From: Streptomyces radiopugnans
Lineage (GTDB): Bacteria; Actinomycetota; Actinomycetes; Streptomycetales; Streptomycetaceae
Assembly (NCBI RefSeq): GCF_900110735.1
Contig: NZ_FOET01000008.1
Span: 124,001-188,000, forward strand
Direction: 5' to 3'
Length of the DNA: 64,000 nucleotides
The notes under the pieces were generated by a model. It ran no database searches. It was given only the letters and a program-made list of their open reading frames with translations, and had not been told where the DNA came from. Below are positions 1-7,795 of the stretch, one piece after another. A program made the position numbers and the translations under genes. Each line of letters starts with the position of its first letter. Positions within the stretch are counted from its first letter, which is position 1.

Positions 1-119
1 GTGTGGTTGTACTCACCGGTGAAGGCCGGCTCGGTGCCCGCCTCGCGCAGCACGTGGTACTCGGCGGGGCTGAGCTCCCGCCGCCACTGCTCCTCGCTCT
101 TGTCGATCTCGTAACCCAT
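1..119 (-). CDS. msrB: Peptide-methionine (R)-S-oxide reductase MsrB, N-terminal part
   Basis: The first 39 codons read MGYEIDKSEEQWRRELSP and continue to GTEPAFTGEY. This is the characteristic N-terminus of MsrB, which reduces methionine-R-sulfoxide in oxidised proteins. The zinc ligands and catalytic cysteine lie beyond the window edge, so only the family assignment can be made. The ATG is preceded by a good Shine-Dalgarno (GAGGAGGC) that overlaps the murC stop region. The 10-bp gap after murC implies co-transcription. Family assignment is firm; completeness is unknown. Confidence 0.85.
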   Translation of the reverse strand, partial: MGYEIDKSEEQWRRELSPAEYHVLREAGTEPAFTGEYNH

Positions 120-129
120 GGGTGCCTCC

Positions 130-1542
130 TCAGTTCGCCGGGCGGGCGGCCAGCCGCTCCAGCACCGTCGCGCCGAGTTCGGTGACGTCGCCCGCTCCCA
201 TGGTGAGAACGAGATCACCGGGCTCGGCCATTCCGGCGATCAGGGCCGCGGCTGCCCCCTTGTCGGACTCGGGCCGCACCTGCGCGCCCGCGGCCAGGGC
301 CGCGTCGGTGATGACGGCGCTGGTGACGCCCGGGATCGGATCCTCGCGCGCCGGGTAGATGTCCAGGACGACCGAGGCGTCGGCCAGCGCCAGCGCCTGC
401 CCCATCTCCGCTCCCAGCTCCCGGGTGCGGCTGAACAGGTGCGGCTGGAAGAGGACCAGCACCCGGCCGCCCGCCGCGGCGCCCCGGATGGCCTCGATGT
501 CGGCGGTCATCTCGGTGGGGTGGTGGGCGTAGGAGTCGATGACCCGCACCCCGCGCGCCTCGCCCTTGGGCTGGAGTCGGCGGTTGACGCCGGTGTAGGA
601 GGCCAGCGCCGCGGCCAGGGCGTCGGCCGGCACGCCCAGCGCCGCTCCGGCGGCCAGGGCGGCGACGGCGTTGTGGGCGTAGTGGCGGCCGGGGACGGAG
701 ACGGTGAAGGTGTGCTGCGTGCCGTCGAGGACGGCGGTGACCTCGCTGGTCAGCCCCTGCGGGAGGACCTTGGCGATCCGTACGTCGGCGTCCTCGGCCT
801 CGCCGTAGGTGGTGATCCGCAGGTCCCCGGCGCCGCGGGCGCGCAGGCGGGTGGTGAACTCGCGGGCGCCCCGGTGGTCGGCGCCGACCACCAGGGTGCC
901 GCCGGGGCGGACGCGGCCGGCGAAGGTCAGGAACGACTCGTGGATCTCCTCCATCGAGGCGTAGTTGGCGTGGTGGTCCAGCTCCACGTTGAGGACGATC
1001 GCCACCTCGGGGGCGTACTTGTGGAAGCTGCGGTCGCTCTCGTCGGCCTCGGCGACGAAGATCTCCCCGCCGCCGTGGTGGGCGTTGGTGCCGGGGCCGT
1101 CGAGGTCGCCGCCGATGGCGTACGAGGGGTCCAGGCCCATCGCGTCCAGGGCGACGGCGAGCATCGAGGTGGTGGTCGTCTTGCCGTGGGTGCCGGCGAC
1201 GGCGATGGGGCGCAGGCCCTCCATGAGGGCGGCCAGCGCGTCGGAGCGGTGCACCACGGGCACGCCGCGCTCGCGGGCGGCGGCCAGCTCGGGGTTGTCG
1301 TCGCGGATGGCGCTGGAGACGACGACGGCGGTGGCGTCGGCGGCGAGGTGGCCGGCGGCGTGGCCGATGTGGACGGTGGCCCCGAGGGCGCGCAGCGCCT
1401 CGGCGGTGGCGGACTCCCTGGCGTCGCTGCCCGCGACCTTCGCGCCGCGCTGGGCGAGGATCTTCGCGATGCCGGACATTCCGGCTCCGCCGATGCCGAT
1501 GAAGTGCGGTCGTTCCATCGCGGTCGGCAGGCCGGGCGCCAT
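130..1542 (-). CDS. murC: UDP-N-acetylmuramate--L-alanine ligase MurC
   Basis: 470 residues. MurC adds L-alanine to UDP-MurNAc in the cytoplasm, the first step of peptidoglycan stem-peptide assembly. The N-terminal dinucleotide-fold motif HFIGIGGAGMSG, the ATP-binding GTHGKTTTTSM loop and the Mur-ligase segments NVELDHHANY and SYAHHPTEM are all present. The length is normal for the family. The start (MAPGLPTAMERPHF) is chosen because GAAAGGA lies 8 nt upstream; upstream in-frame sequence is low-complexity antisense-type peptide. msrB follows 10 bp downstream, linking wall synthesis with oxidative repair in one transcript. Confidence 0.95.
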   Translation of the reverse strand: MAPGLPTAMERPHFIGIGGAGMSGIAKILAQRGAKVAGSDARESATAEALRALGATVHIGHAAGHLAADATAVVVSSAIRDDNPELAAARERGVPVVHRSDALAALMEGLRPIAVAGTHGKTTTTSMLAVALDAMGLDPSYAIGGDLDGPGTNAHHGGGEIFVAEADESDRSFHKYAPEVAIVLNVELDHHANYASMEEIHESFLTFAGRVRPGGTLVVGADHRGAREFTTRLRARGAGDLRITTYGEAEDADVRIAKVLPQGLTSEVTAVLDGTQHTFTVSVPGRHYAHNAVAALAAGAALGVPADALAAALASYTGVNRRLQPKGEARGVRVIDSYAHHPTEMTADIEAIRGAAAGGRVLVLFQPHLFSRTRELGAEMGQALALADASVVLDIYPAREDPIPGVTSAVITDAALAAGAQVRPESDKGAAAALIAGMAEPGDLVLTMGAGDVTELGATVLERLAARPAN

Positions 1543-1817
1543 GCGGTGTCCTTTCGAAGGGTGCTCCGGGCGGTGTGTCCGCCGGTGTCGTGTCCTGGAG
1601 GGCCCCGGGGTCCCGGGGGACCTGGGAGCCCGGAGGGTTGCGGGGTGTCCGTACGGCGGTGCGGCCGGGCCGCGCACGCCGTCCGCGGGCACCCGGCCCC
1701 AGCCTATGCGAGCGGGCCGGGTGACCGCGGACCGCGTGCGGCGGCGCAACGGGGCCGGCGCGCCCGGAGGCTGCCCCCGGCCCCCCGCCCGCTCCTTCAC
1801 CGCCCGGTCTGCTCGCC

Positions 1818-2303
1818 CTACTCGCCGTGGGCGAACAGCTTGAGCACGGGGACGCCGACCTTGTGGCGGGCGCGGGAGGCCCAGTCGCGGTGGAAGAACT
1901 CCTCCACCAGGTGCGGCGCGGTCAGCACGATCACCTCGTCGGCACCCGTCTCCTCCACCACCGAGGTGAGCAGGTCCAGGGGGTGGTCCTGGACGATCTG
2001 GCCGACGGCCTCCGCCCCAGCCGCGCGCAGCGCGCCCAGCGAGTGCTCCAGTGCCCGTTCGGCCGGGGAGACCGGGCTGTCGGAACGGTCCTCCTCCTCG
2101 TCGTCGCGCCCGGTGGCCTCGCGGACGGCGTCGTCCAGCTCGCCGAGCGCCACGTCGTCCAGGGCGCGCAGCAGCCGGTCCTGGTCGCCGCGCGGCTGCA
2201 TGAGCACGACGAACGAGACGGGCTCGTCGCCGTGGAGCGTGGTGACGAGTTCGACGTCGGTGGGCACCAGCGGCTTCTCGATCATCAGTACGGACGTGAA
2301 CAC
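1818..2303 (-). CDS. Conserved actinobacterial protein of unknown function (stress-protein-like)
   Basis: 161 residues from a GTG start (VFTSVLMIEKPLVP); AGGAGG lies 13 nt upstream. An N-terminal beta-alpha segment (FVVLMQPRGDQDRLL) is followed by an acidic low-complexity linker (GRDDEEEDRSDS). The C-terminal half, with GADEVIVLTAPHLVEEFFHRDWASRARHK in two blocks, is very conserved in Streptomyces and recalls a universal-stress-like Rossmann half. Some database entries label such proteins as indole-glycerol phosphate synthase; no TIM-barrel motif is visible, so I do not accept that. It lies upstream of murC on the same strand, 275 bp away. Function unknown. Confidence 0.8.
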   Translation of the reverse strand: MFTSVLMIEKPLVPTDVELVTTLHGDEPVSFVVLMQPRGDQDRLLRALDDVALGELDDAVREATGRDDEEEDRSDSPVSPAERALEHSLGALRAAGAEAVGQIVQDHPLDLLTSVVEETGADEVIVLTAPHLVEEFFHRDWASRARHKVGVPVLKLFAHGE

Positions 2304-2443
2304 GGCAGGTGCCCTTCCTCCTGACGGGTCGGCGACCCGTACGACGACTATCCCGTCCCGCCCTGATGCGGGACTGCACATTTCACTCTGCGCATCTCAT
2401 TCTGTGCACGTCACACCTTGTTGGCGCAGACAAACAGATCCGG

Positions 2444-3280
2444 TCATTTCCGAACCGCCTCGCGGGGGCGGCGGTAGCGCGAGAAGAGGAACCCGTCCTC
2501 CTCCAGCAGGGAGGCCAGCTCGTACTCCACGGGGGTCTCGAAGCCGGGGCCGTCCAGGATCCGCGCCGCGTTCCCCGCCGTGATCCGGGGGGAGACGGTC
2601 AGGCACAACTCGTCCAGGACGCCGGCGGCCGCGAAACGGCCCAGCAGGCGCGGCCCGCCCTCGGTGAGCAGACGGGTGTGGCCGTGCCCGGCCAGCAGGC
2701 CCGGCACCCGCGCCGGATCCACCTCGGCGCCCTCCCCCGCGTGCACCACCACCGCGCCCGCCTCGCGCGCCGCCTCCTGGCGGCCGGCCGGGGCGGCGGC
2801 GCCGGTGAGCACGAGGGTGGGCACCAGCGGCTCGGTGAACAGCGGCAGGGAGAAGTCCAGGTCCAGGCTCGCGCTGACGACCGCGATGGCAGGGGCCGGC
2901 CCCTGCCCGGCGGCCTCGCGCCGGGCGGCGAACGCCTCGCGGCGGCGGGCCGGCCGGTACCCCTCCCGGCGTACCGTCTCGGCGCCGACGACCACGGCGT
3001 CCGCCAGGGCGCGCAGCACCCCGAAGATCCGCATGTCGGCGTCCGAGGACAGCGGCTGGGAGCGTCCGCCGTGGTGGGCGGCGCCGTCGAGGGAGGCGAC
3101 CATGTTGCCGCGCAGCCAGGGCCGCCCGGCCTCCCCCGCCTCCCCCGCCGTCGCGGCGGGGTAGGCGTACGCGTCGGCGATCTCCTCGAGCGTCCAGGGT
3201 CGGTCGGCGGACGGCGGCTCCCGCCGTCCGGGGGCCGTGGGCGCCGCGGGGTACTCGAAAGGGGGGAACAGGCGTCGCAT
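2444..3280 (-). CDS. Pyrimidine reductase family protein (RibD C-terminal domain)
   Basis: 278 residues with a single RibD-C/dihydrofolate-reductase-like fold. NMVASLDGAAHHGGRS, the NADPH-binding stretch DAVVVGAETVRREGYRPAR and LLTEGGPRLLGRF match the reductase half of RibD, which reduces the ribosylamino-pyrimidine in riboflavin synthesis. No deaminase domain and no other rib gene is nearby. It may therefore be a stand-alone reductase acting on another substrate. It is divergent from zapE, with only 66 bp and a perfect 14-bp palindrome between them. No Shine-Dalgarno precedes the ATG. Confidence 0.85.
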   Translation of the reverse strand: MRRLFPPFEYPAAPTAPGRREPPSADRPWTLEEIADAYAYPAATAGEAGEAGRPWLRGNMVASLDGAAHHGGRSQPLSSDADMRIFGVLRALADAVVVGAETVRREGYRPARRREAFAARREAAGQGPAPAIAVVSASLDLDFSLPLFTEPLVPTLVLTGAAAPAGRQEAAREAGAVVVHAGEGAEVDPARVPGLLAGHGHTRLLTEGGPRLLGRFAAAGVLDELCLTVSPRITAGNAARILDGPGFETPVEYELASLLEEDGFLFSRYRRPREAVRK

Positions 3281-3290
3281 ACGGCGCAGT

Positions 3291-3304
3291 GTGGCACGTG
3301 CCAC
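3291..3304. promoter_or_regulatory. Perfect 14-bp palindrome between divergent reductase and zapE genes
   Basis: GTGGCACGTGCCAC is its own reverse complement and is nearly centred in the 66-bp spacer. It begins 11 bp upstream of the reductase start and 43 bp before the zapE GTG. The position fits an operator shared by both genes. The regulator is unknown. Confidence 0.45.
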
Positions 3305-3333
3305 CGGCGTGTTCCGTGCCCCGCCACGCCACG

Positions 3334-3347
3334 TACAGTGATAAGGG
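3334..3347 (+). promoter_or_regulatory. Likely leaderless promoter of zapE
   Basis: TACAGT at 3334-3339 matches TANNNT and ends 7 nt before the GTG start. There is no Shine-Dalgarno. Transcription would begin at the start codon itself. Confidence 0.5.
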
Positions 3348-4489
3348 TGTCGTCCTCTCCCGCCCAGAAGCCCGACCCGAACGCCGGACCGAAGCGTCCG
3401 GCGGCCGGCGACGCCGCCCCGCTGTCCCTGTGCGCCCGCGAGCCGCACGTCCCCGCAGACCGGCTGGTCGCGGAGATGGTGCCGCCGCCGCGCTTCGACT
3501 CGGTGCGCTTCGACAACTACATCCCCGACCCGTCCCAGCCCAGCCAGTCCGAGGCGGTGAAGGTGCTGAGCGGCTTCGCGGACGGGCTCGGCGGGGAGCG
3601 GGCGGACGGCGAGGGCGGCGGCATCCGGCGCTGGTTCCGCCGCGGCGGGCGGCAGACGGCGCCGTCCGGGCCGCGCGGGGTGTACCTCGACGGCGGCTAC
3701 GGCGTCGGCAAGACCCATCTGCTGGCCTCTCTGTGGCACGCCACCGACGCCCCGCCCGAGCGCAAGGCGTTCGGCACGTTCGTGGAGCTGACCAATCTGG
3801 TGGGCGCTCTCGGCTTCCAGCAGACGGTGGCCACGCTCGGCGGGCACCGGCTGCTGTGCATCGACGAGTTCGAGCTGGACGACCCGGGCGACACCGTGCT
3901 GGTCTCCACCCTGCTGGGCCGTCTGGTCGAGGAGGGCGTGGCGCTGGCGGCCACCTCCAACACCCTGCCCGGCAAGCTCGGCGAGGGCCGGTTCGCCGCC
4001 GCCGACTTCCTGCGGGAGATCCAGGGCCTGTCGGCGCACTTCCGCACGCTGCGCATCGACGGCGAGGACTACCGCCACCGCGGCCTGCCCGAGGCCCCGC
4101 CGCCGGCCGGCGACGACGCGGTGACCGCCGCCGCGCACCGCACGCCCGGCGCGTCCCTCGACCACTTCCCCTCCCTCCTGGACCACCTCTCCCGGGTGCA
4201 CCCCAGCCGCTACGGCGCGCTGTGCGACGGCGTGGAGGCGGTCTGCCTCACGGATGTCCAGCCGGTGCCCGATCAATCCACCGCGCTTCGCCTGGTGGTC
4301 CTGGCCGACCGGCTCTACGACCGCGAGGTGCCGGTGCTCGCCTCCGGGGTGCCGTTCGACCGGCTCTTCGGGGAGGACATGCTCAGGGGTGGCTACCGCA
4401 AGAAGTACTTCCGGGCGATATCCCGGCTCACCGCGCTCGCCCGCGACGCGCGGCGCCTGACCGGGGAGAGCGGCGGCGGGGACGGCTGA
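3347..4489 (+). CDS. zapE: Cell division protein ZapE (AFG1-like ATPase)
   Basis: 380 residues. It is an AAA-type P-loop ATPase with Walker A GGYGVGKTHLL, Walker B LLCIDEFELDDPGD and sensor-1-like AATSNTLP. These are diagnostic of ZapE/AFG1, which in enterobacteria binds FtsZ and modulates the Z ring. The C-terminal YRKKYFRAISRLTALARD segment is also family-typical. Internal Gly/Arg-rich loops (GGGIRRWFRRGG, and a Pro-rich insert around residue 250) make it longer than simple homologues. The start is the GTG of VSSSPAQKP, chosen from the leaderless promoter position. Role in Streptomyces septation is inferred. Confidence 0.88.
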   Translation: MSSSPAQKPDPNAGPKRPAAGDAAPLSLCAREPHVPADRLVAEMVPPPRFDSVRFDNYIPDPSQPSQSEAVKVLSGFADGLGGERADGEGGGIRRWFRRGGRQTAPSGPRGVYLDGGYGVGKTHLLASLWHATDAPPERKAFGTFVELTNLVGALGFQQTVATLGGHRLLCIDEFELDDPGDTVLVSTLLGRLVEEGVALAATSNTLPGKLGEGRFAAADFLREIQGLSAHFRTLRIDGEDYRHRGLPEAPPPAGDDAVTAAAHRTPGASLDHFPSLLDHLSRVHPSRYGALCDGVEAVCLTDVQPVPDQSTALRLVVLADRLYDREVPVLASGVPFDRLFGEDMLRGGYRKKYFRAISRLTALARDARRLTGESGGGDG

Positions 4490-4689
4490 CGGGGGCGGCG
4501 CCCCACCGCGCCGGGGCCCGGCGGAAGCAGGGCCGGCGGCGGTGGGGTGCGACGGTGAAGTGCGGTGGCGGAGCCGGTCTCCCGGAAACGGCCGGATCCG
4601 TACGCCGGGAGGGTCGCGGCGCGGCACGGGCGGGTCCCCTCCGTGCCGCGCCTGGTTCCCGCTGAGCGGACAGCGTGGTACACAACCGG

Positions 4690-4711
4690 GTCATCAACCT
4701 GTCCGCCAGCA
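4690..4711 (+). promoter_or_regulatory. Weak candidate PHO box upstream of the PhoX-like gene
   Basis: GGTCATCAACC is followed directly by TGTCCGCCAGC. The two 11-nt units with similar GTCA/GTCC cores resemble PhoP direct-repeat units. The match is imperfect, and I include it mainly because of the downstream phosphatase. Confidence 0.25.
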
Positions 4712-4722
4712 GGGAGTTGCCC

Positions 4723-6114
4723 ATGTCAGCAACGCGACGCCGGATCCTGGGAAGTGCCGCCGCCGTCGGGGCGGGGATCGCCTTCGCCGGTTCCCTCTCC
4801 GAACTGTTCGCCGTTAAGGACGCCGCCCACGCCGCCCCGGCCGGCGGCCGGGACGGGTACGGCCCCCTCGTGCCCGACCCCGACGGCCTGCTCGACCTGC
4901 CGAAAGGTTTCCGCTACCGGGTGCTGTCGCGCGAGGGCGAACCCATGCTCTCCGGCCAGGGTCCGGTCCCCGGCAACCACGACGGCATGACCGCCCTGCC
5001 CGGTCCGCGCCCCGGGCACGTACAGCTGGTGCGCAACCACGAGAACCGCCACAACGCCCCCCGCCGCGTCCCCGCCGTGCGCGGGCTGACGTACGACCCG
5101 CAGGGCATGGGCGGCTGCACCGTGCTGGAGCTCTCCGGCAGCGACCGCGTACTGGACGAGCGGGTGGGCATCGCGGGCACCGCGGTGAACTGCGCGGGCG
5201 GCCCGACCCCCTGGGGCACCTGGCTGACCTGTGAGGAGACCGAGGACAAGGCCGGCACCAACGGGTACACCAGGGACCACGGCTTCATCTTCGAGGTCGG
5301 CCTGCGGCCCGGCCACCGCACCGTTCCCGAACCGCTGACCGCGATGGGCCGCTTCCAGCACGAGGCCATCGCCGTCGATCCGCGCGAGGGCGTGGTCTAC
5401 GAGACCGAGGACGCCTTCGACCATCCCTTCGGCCTGTTCTACCGCTTCCTGCCGCACCGGCCCCGCGGCGGCTTCGACTCGCTGCGCGCGGGCGGGAGAC
5501 TGGAGGCCATGCGGGTGCCCGGCGTCCCCGACCTGTCGGCCGTGACCGAGCCGGGCACGCACTTCGACGGCGTCGAGTGGCTGCCGGTGCCCGACCCGCT
5601 GGCGAAGCGGACGCCCATCCGCCTGCAGGACTTCGGCCGCGGCGGCGTCACCCACGCGCAGAAGCTGGAGGGCTGCTACTGGGGCAGCCACCGGGGCGAG
5701 GGAGCGGTGTACTTCGTCTCCAGCTACGCGCGCAGCTCCGAGGGCTCGGCGGCCGACCACTTCGGCCAGGTGTGGCGGTACGAGCCGGGCCGCCGCCGGC
5801 TGACGCTGGCGGTGATCTTCGGGCCGGACACCGGTGTGGACACCCCCGGCGAGTCGCCCGACAACATCTGCCTCGCCCCGGGCGGCGGTCTGATGGTCTG
5901 CGAGGACGGCGGCGGCGCCCAGCACGTCTACGGCCTCACGCGCCACGGTGAGATCTACGCCCTGGCGCGCAACGCCCAGAACACCGGCACCGCGCGGGAG
6001 CCGGAGTACGGCGAGTTCGCGGGCGTCACCTTCTCGCCCGACCGCCGCACCATGTACGTCAACTGCTACGAGCCGGGGACCACGTTCGCCGTCACCGGGC
6101 CGTGGCGCCACTGA
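4723..6114 (+). CDS. PhoX-like (DUF839) secreted phosphatase, Tat-exported
   Basis: 463 residues. The N-terminus MSATRRRILGSAAAVGAGIAFAG is a twin-arginine signal followed by an AHAAPA cleavage region. The body is a PhoX/DUF839 beta-propeller: VRNHENRHNAPR, NCAGGPTPWGTWLTCEE, FQHEAIAVDP, VYETEDAFDHPFGLFYR, SPDNICLAPGGGLMVCEDGGG and FAGVTFSPD are family landmarks. PhoX enzymes are calcium/iron alkaline phosphatases that release phosphate from organic esters outside the cell. The start has AGGGAG 6 nt upstream. It stands alone between zapE and a convergent acetyltransferase. Confidence 0.9.
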   Translation: MSATRRRILGSAAAVGAGIAFAGSLSELFAVKDAAHAAPAGGRDGYGPLVPDPDGLLDLPKGFRYRVLSREGEPMLSGQGPVPGNHDGMTALPGPRPGHVQLVRNHENRHNAPRRVPAVRGLTYDPQGMGGCTVLELSGSDRVLDERVGIAGTAVNCAGGPTPWGTWLTCEETEDKAGTNGYTRDHGFIFEVGLRPGHRTVPEPLTAMGRFQHEAIAVDPREGVVYETEDAFDHPFGLFYRFLPHRPRGGFDSLRAGGRLEAMRVPGVPDLSAVTEPGTHFDGVEWLPVPDPLAKRTPIRLQDFGRGGVTHAQKLEGCYWGSHRGEGAVYFVSSYARSSEGSAADHFGQVWRYEPGRRRLTLAVIFGPDTGVDTPGESPDNICLAPGGGLMVCEDGGGAQHVYGLTRHGEIYALARNAQNTGTAREPEYGEFAGVTFSPDRRTMYVNCYEPGTTFAVTGPWRH

Positions 6115-6141
6115 GGCCGGCGGGACCGCGCCGGCCAGGGG

Positions 6142-6783
6142 TCAGCCGGCTACCGCCTCCCGCGGCAGGAAGGCCAGCCGGGCGCGCTTCTCGGGGAGGT
6201 TGACCTCCGGCAGCTCGACCGCGGGGAGCACCACCTCGGGCCCCTGCTCGAACCCGGTGCGCAGCATGCGCGCGATCGCCTTCCCGTTGCGGGCGTCCGG
6301 CTCGACGACGATCCGGCGGCAGTCCGGGTCGGTCAGCAGGTACTCCAGGATCGCGGACGCCAGGCGGCCGGTGAACCCCGGCTCGCCGGCGTCCGCGGCG
6401 GGGGCGAGCAGCAGGTGTGCCCCGACGTCACCGGGCCGGACCTCGTAGCACAGCCCCACCCGGTCCTCGGCGGGGTCGTACGTCTGGAGAAGCGCGACGG
6501 GCTCTCCGTCGCGGTGGACGAGGAAGGCGTGGTGGGTGGTGAGGGCGTCCATGTGGGCGTAGACCTCGCGGACCTCCCGGACGTCCATCCCGCCCATCCC
6601 CCAGAACGCGGCGCGCTCCCCGGTGACCCAGCCGTGGATCACGACGGCGTCGTGCTCGGGGTCCACGGGGGTGATCCGCAGGGTCCCGAAGCCCTCGACG
6701 GTCCGCTCGTGGACAGACCCGCGCGGGGCGTCGGGGGTGCCGGGGGCGGTCGGGACGGCGGTGGCGCCGGTGGGTCTGGACAC
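6142..6783 (-). CDS. GNAT acyltransferase of the siderophore-biosynthesis type
   Basis: 213 residues from a GTG (VSRPTGATAV) with GGAGAG 3 nt upstream. ITPVDPEHDAVVIHGWVTGERAAFWGM and the C-terminal LLTDPDCRRIVVEPDARNGKAIARMLRTGF match the IucB/RhbD/DesC acyltransferase family. These enzymes acylate hydroxylated diamines during hydroxamate siderophore assembly. No siderophore synthetase lies beside it, so it is an orphan of the pathway in this window. A perfect DmdR1-type iron box lies 69 bp upstream and is shared with the divergent siderophore-interacting gene, so iron repression is very likely. Confidence 0.88.
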   Translation of the reverse strand: MSRPTGATAVPTAPGTPDAPRGSVHERTVEGFGTLRITPVDPEHDAVVIHGWVTGERAAFWGMGGMDVREVREVYAHMDALTTHHAFLVHRDGEPVALLQTYDPAEDRVGLCYEVRPGDVGAHLLLAPAADAGEPGFTGRLASAILEYLLTDPDCRRIVVEPDARNGKAIARMLRTGFEQGPEVVLPAVELPEVNLPEKRARLAFLPREAVAG

Positions 6784-6851
6784 GTTCTCTCCGAAGGGGG
6801 AGGGCGGGGTCGGGCAGGCCGGAGCAGGGGTGCCGCGAGCACCCCCGACCA

Positions 6852-6870
6852 TTAGGTTAGGCTAACCTAA
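6852..6870. promoter_or_regulatory. Iron box (DmdR1/DtxR-family operator)
   Basis: TTAGGTTAGGCTAACCTAA is a perfect 19-bp inverted repeat around a central G. It matches the consensus TTAGGTTAGGCTCACCTAA known for Streptomyces DmdR1. It sits between the divergent acetyltransferase and siderophore-interacting genes and would repress both when iron is plentiful. Confidence 0.93.
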
Positions 6871-6919
6871 CCAAAACGGCGGCTGTCCGGGGGCACCCCG
6901 GGACCGGGGAGGAGAGACC

Positions 6920-7645
6920 GTGGGGCATGGCTGGGAGGGCGTGGTCCTCAGACTGCTGCGGGGCAGGGACTTCGAGTTCACCGTGACCGGGACCGAACAG
7001 GTCACCGAGCACTATCGGAGGGTCCGGATGACGGACGGCGGGATGCTCGCCTCGACCGGCGTCCACCCGACGATGTGGGTCCGCCTCTGGTTCGAGAGCG
7101 GGGGCAAACCGCACCAGCGCGCCTACACCCTGGTCGATCCCGACCCCGCGGCCGGGACGTTCGCCCTGGAGTTCGCACTGCACGAGGGCATCGCCTGCGA
7201 CTGGGCGCGCGGCGCGCGGCCGGGCGACACGATCGAGGCCACCGTCCAGGGCACGGGGTTCACCGCGCCGTCGCCCGAGCCCTCCCGGCTCCTGGCCGTC
7301 GGCGACCCGGCGTCCCTGCCGGCGGTCAACTCGCTGCTGGACGCCTTCCCCGGCACGCCCGCGACCGTCTGGCTCGAAACCGCGCATCCGCAGGACGCCG
7401 AACTGCCGCTGCGGCTCGGGCCCGGCCCGCACGAGGTGCGGTGGATCCCGCGCCGGGACTCCGGCGCCCACCTGGTGACCGAGGTGACCACGGCCCTGCC
7501 GAAGCTGCTGGAGGACGAGCCGGACCCCTACGTCTGGATCGCCTGCGACACCGCCACGACCCGCGCCCTCGCCTCGTACGCGCGCAAGGAGCTCGGCGTG
7601 CCGAAGGACAGGGTGCACGCGCTGGGCTACTGGCGCGCGACCTGA
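6920..7645 (+). CDS. Siderophore-interacting protein (FAD-binding ferric-siderophore reductase)
   Basis: 241 residues from a GTG with GGAGGAGAG just upstream. FTVTGTEQVTEHYRRVRM, then RAYTLVDPDPAAGTFALEF (FAD-binding R-x-Y-T), then FALHEGIACDWARGARPGD and LLAVGDPASLPAVNSLLDAF are signatures of the ViuB/SIP flavoreductase family. The C-terminal YVWIACDTATTRALASYARKELG is the NAD(P)H-binding half. These proteins reduce imported ferric siderophores and release iron in the cytoplasm. It is divergent from the acetyltransferase across the iron box. Confidence 0.92.
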   Translation: MGHGWEGVVLRLLRGRDFEFTVTGTEQVTEHYRRVRMTDGGMLASTGVHPTMWVRLWFESGGKPHQRAYTLVDPDPAAGTFALEFALHEGIACDWARGARPGDTIEATVQGTGFTAPSPEPSRLLAVGDPASLPAVNSLLDAFPGTPATVWLETAHPQDAELPLRLGPGPHEVRWIPRRDSGAHLVTEVTTALPKLLEDEPDPYVWIACDTATTRALASYARKELGVPKDRVHALGYWRAT

Positions 7646-7775
7646 CGCGCGGGCCGGCGTACGGGCCGGTGCGCGGGCCGGGGGCGAAGCCGACGCGCCG
7701 CCACCCGGCCGGGCGTCACCCGGGCCGGGGGTGGCGGTAGTCCGACAAGAGCAGCATCCCGCGCAATCGCCCCGG

Positions 7776-7795
7776 AACGTCGTTACGTTCCGATC
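7776..7795 (+). promoter_or_regulatory. Leaderless promoter with AACGT-N4-ACGTT repeat
   Basis: TACGTT at 7784-7789 ends 6 nt before the ATG at 7796, and no Shine-Dalgarno is present. The same box overlaps an inverted repeat AACGT (7776-7780) / ACGTT (7785-7789), which could be an operator. Confidence 0.4.

Noticed and set aside
1818..2303. Indole-3-glycerol phosphate synthase annotation for this gene
   Set aside because: Too short and without TIM-barrel motifs.
118..2583. Long plus-strand frame over murC
   Set aside because: Shadow of murC and the next gene; no domain, no ribosome binding site.
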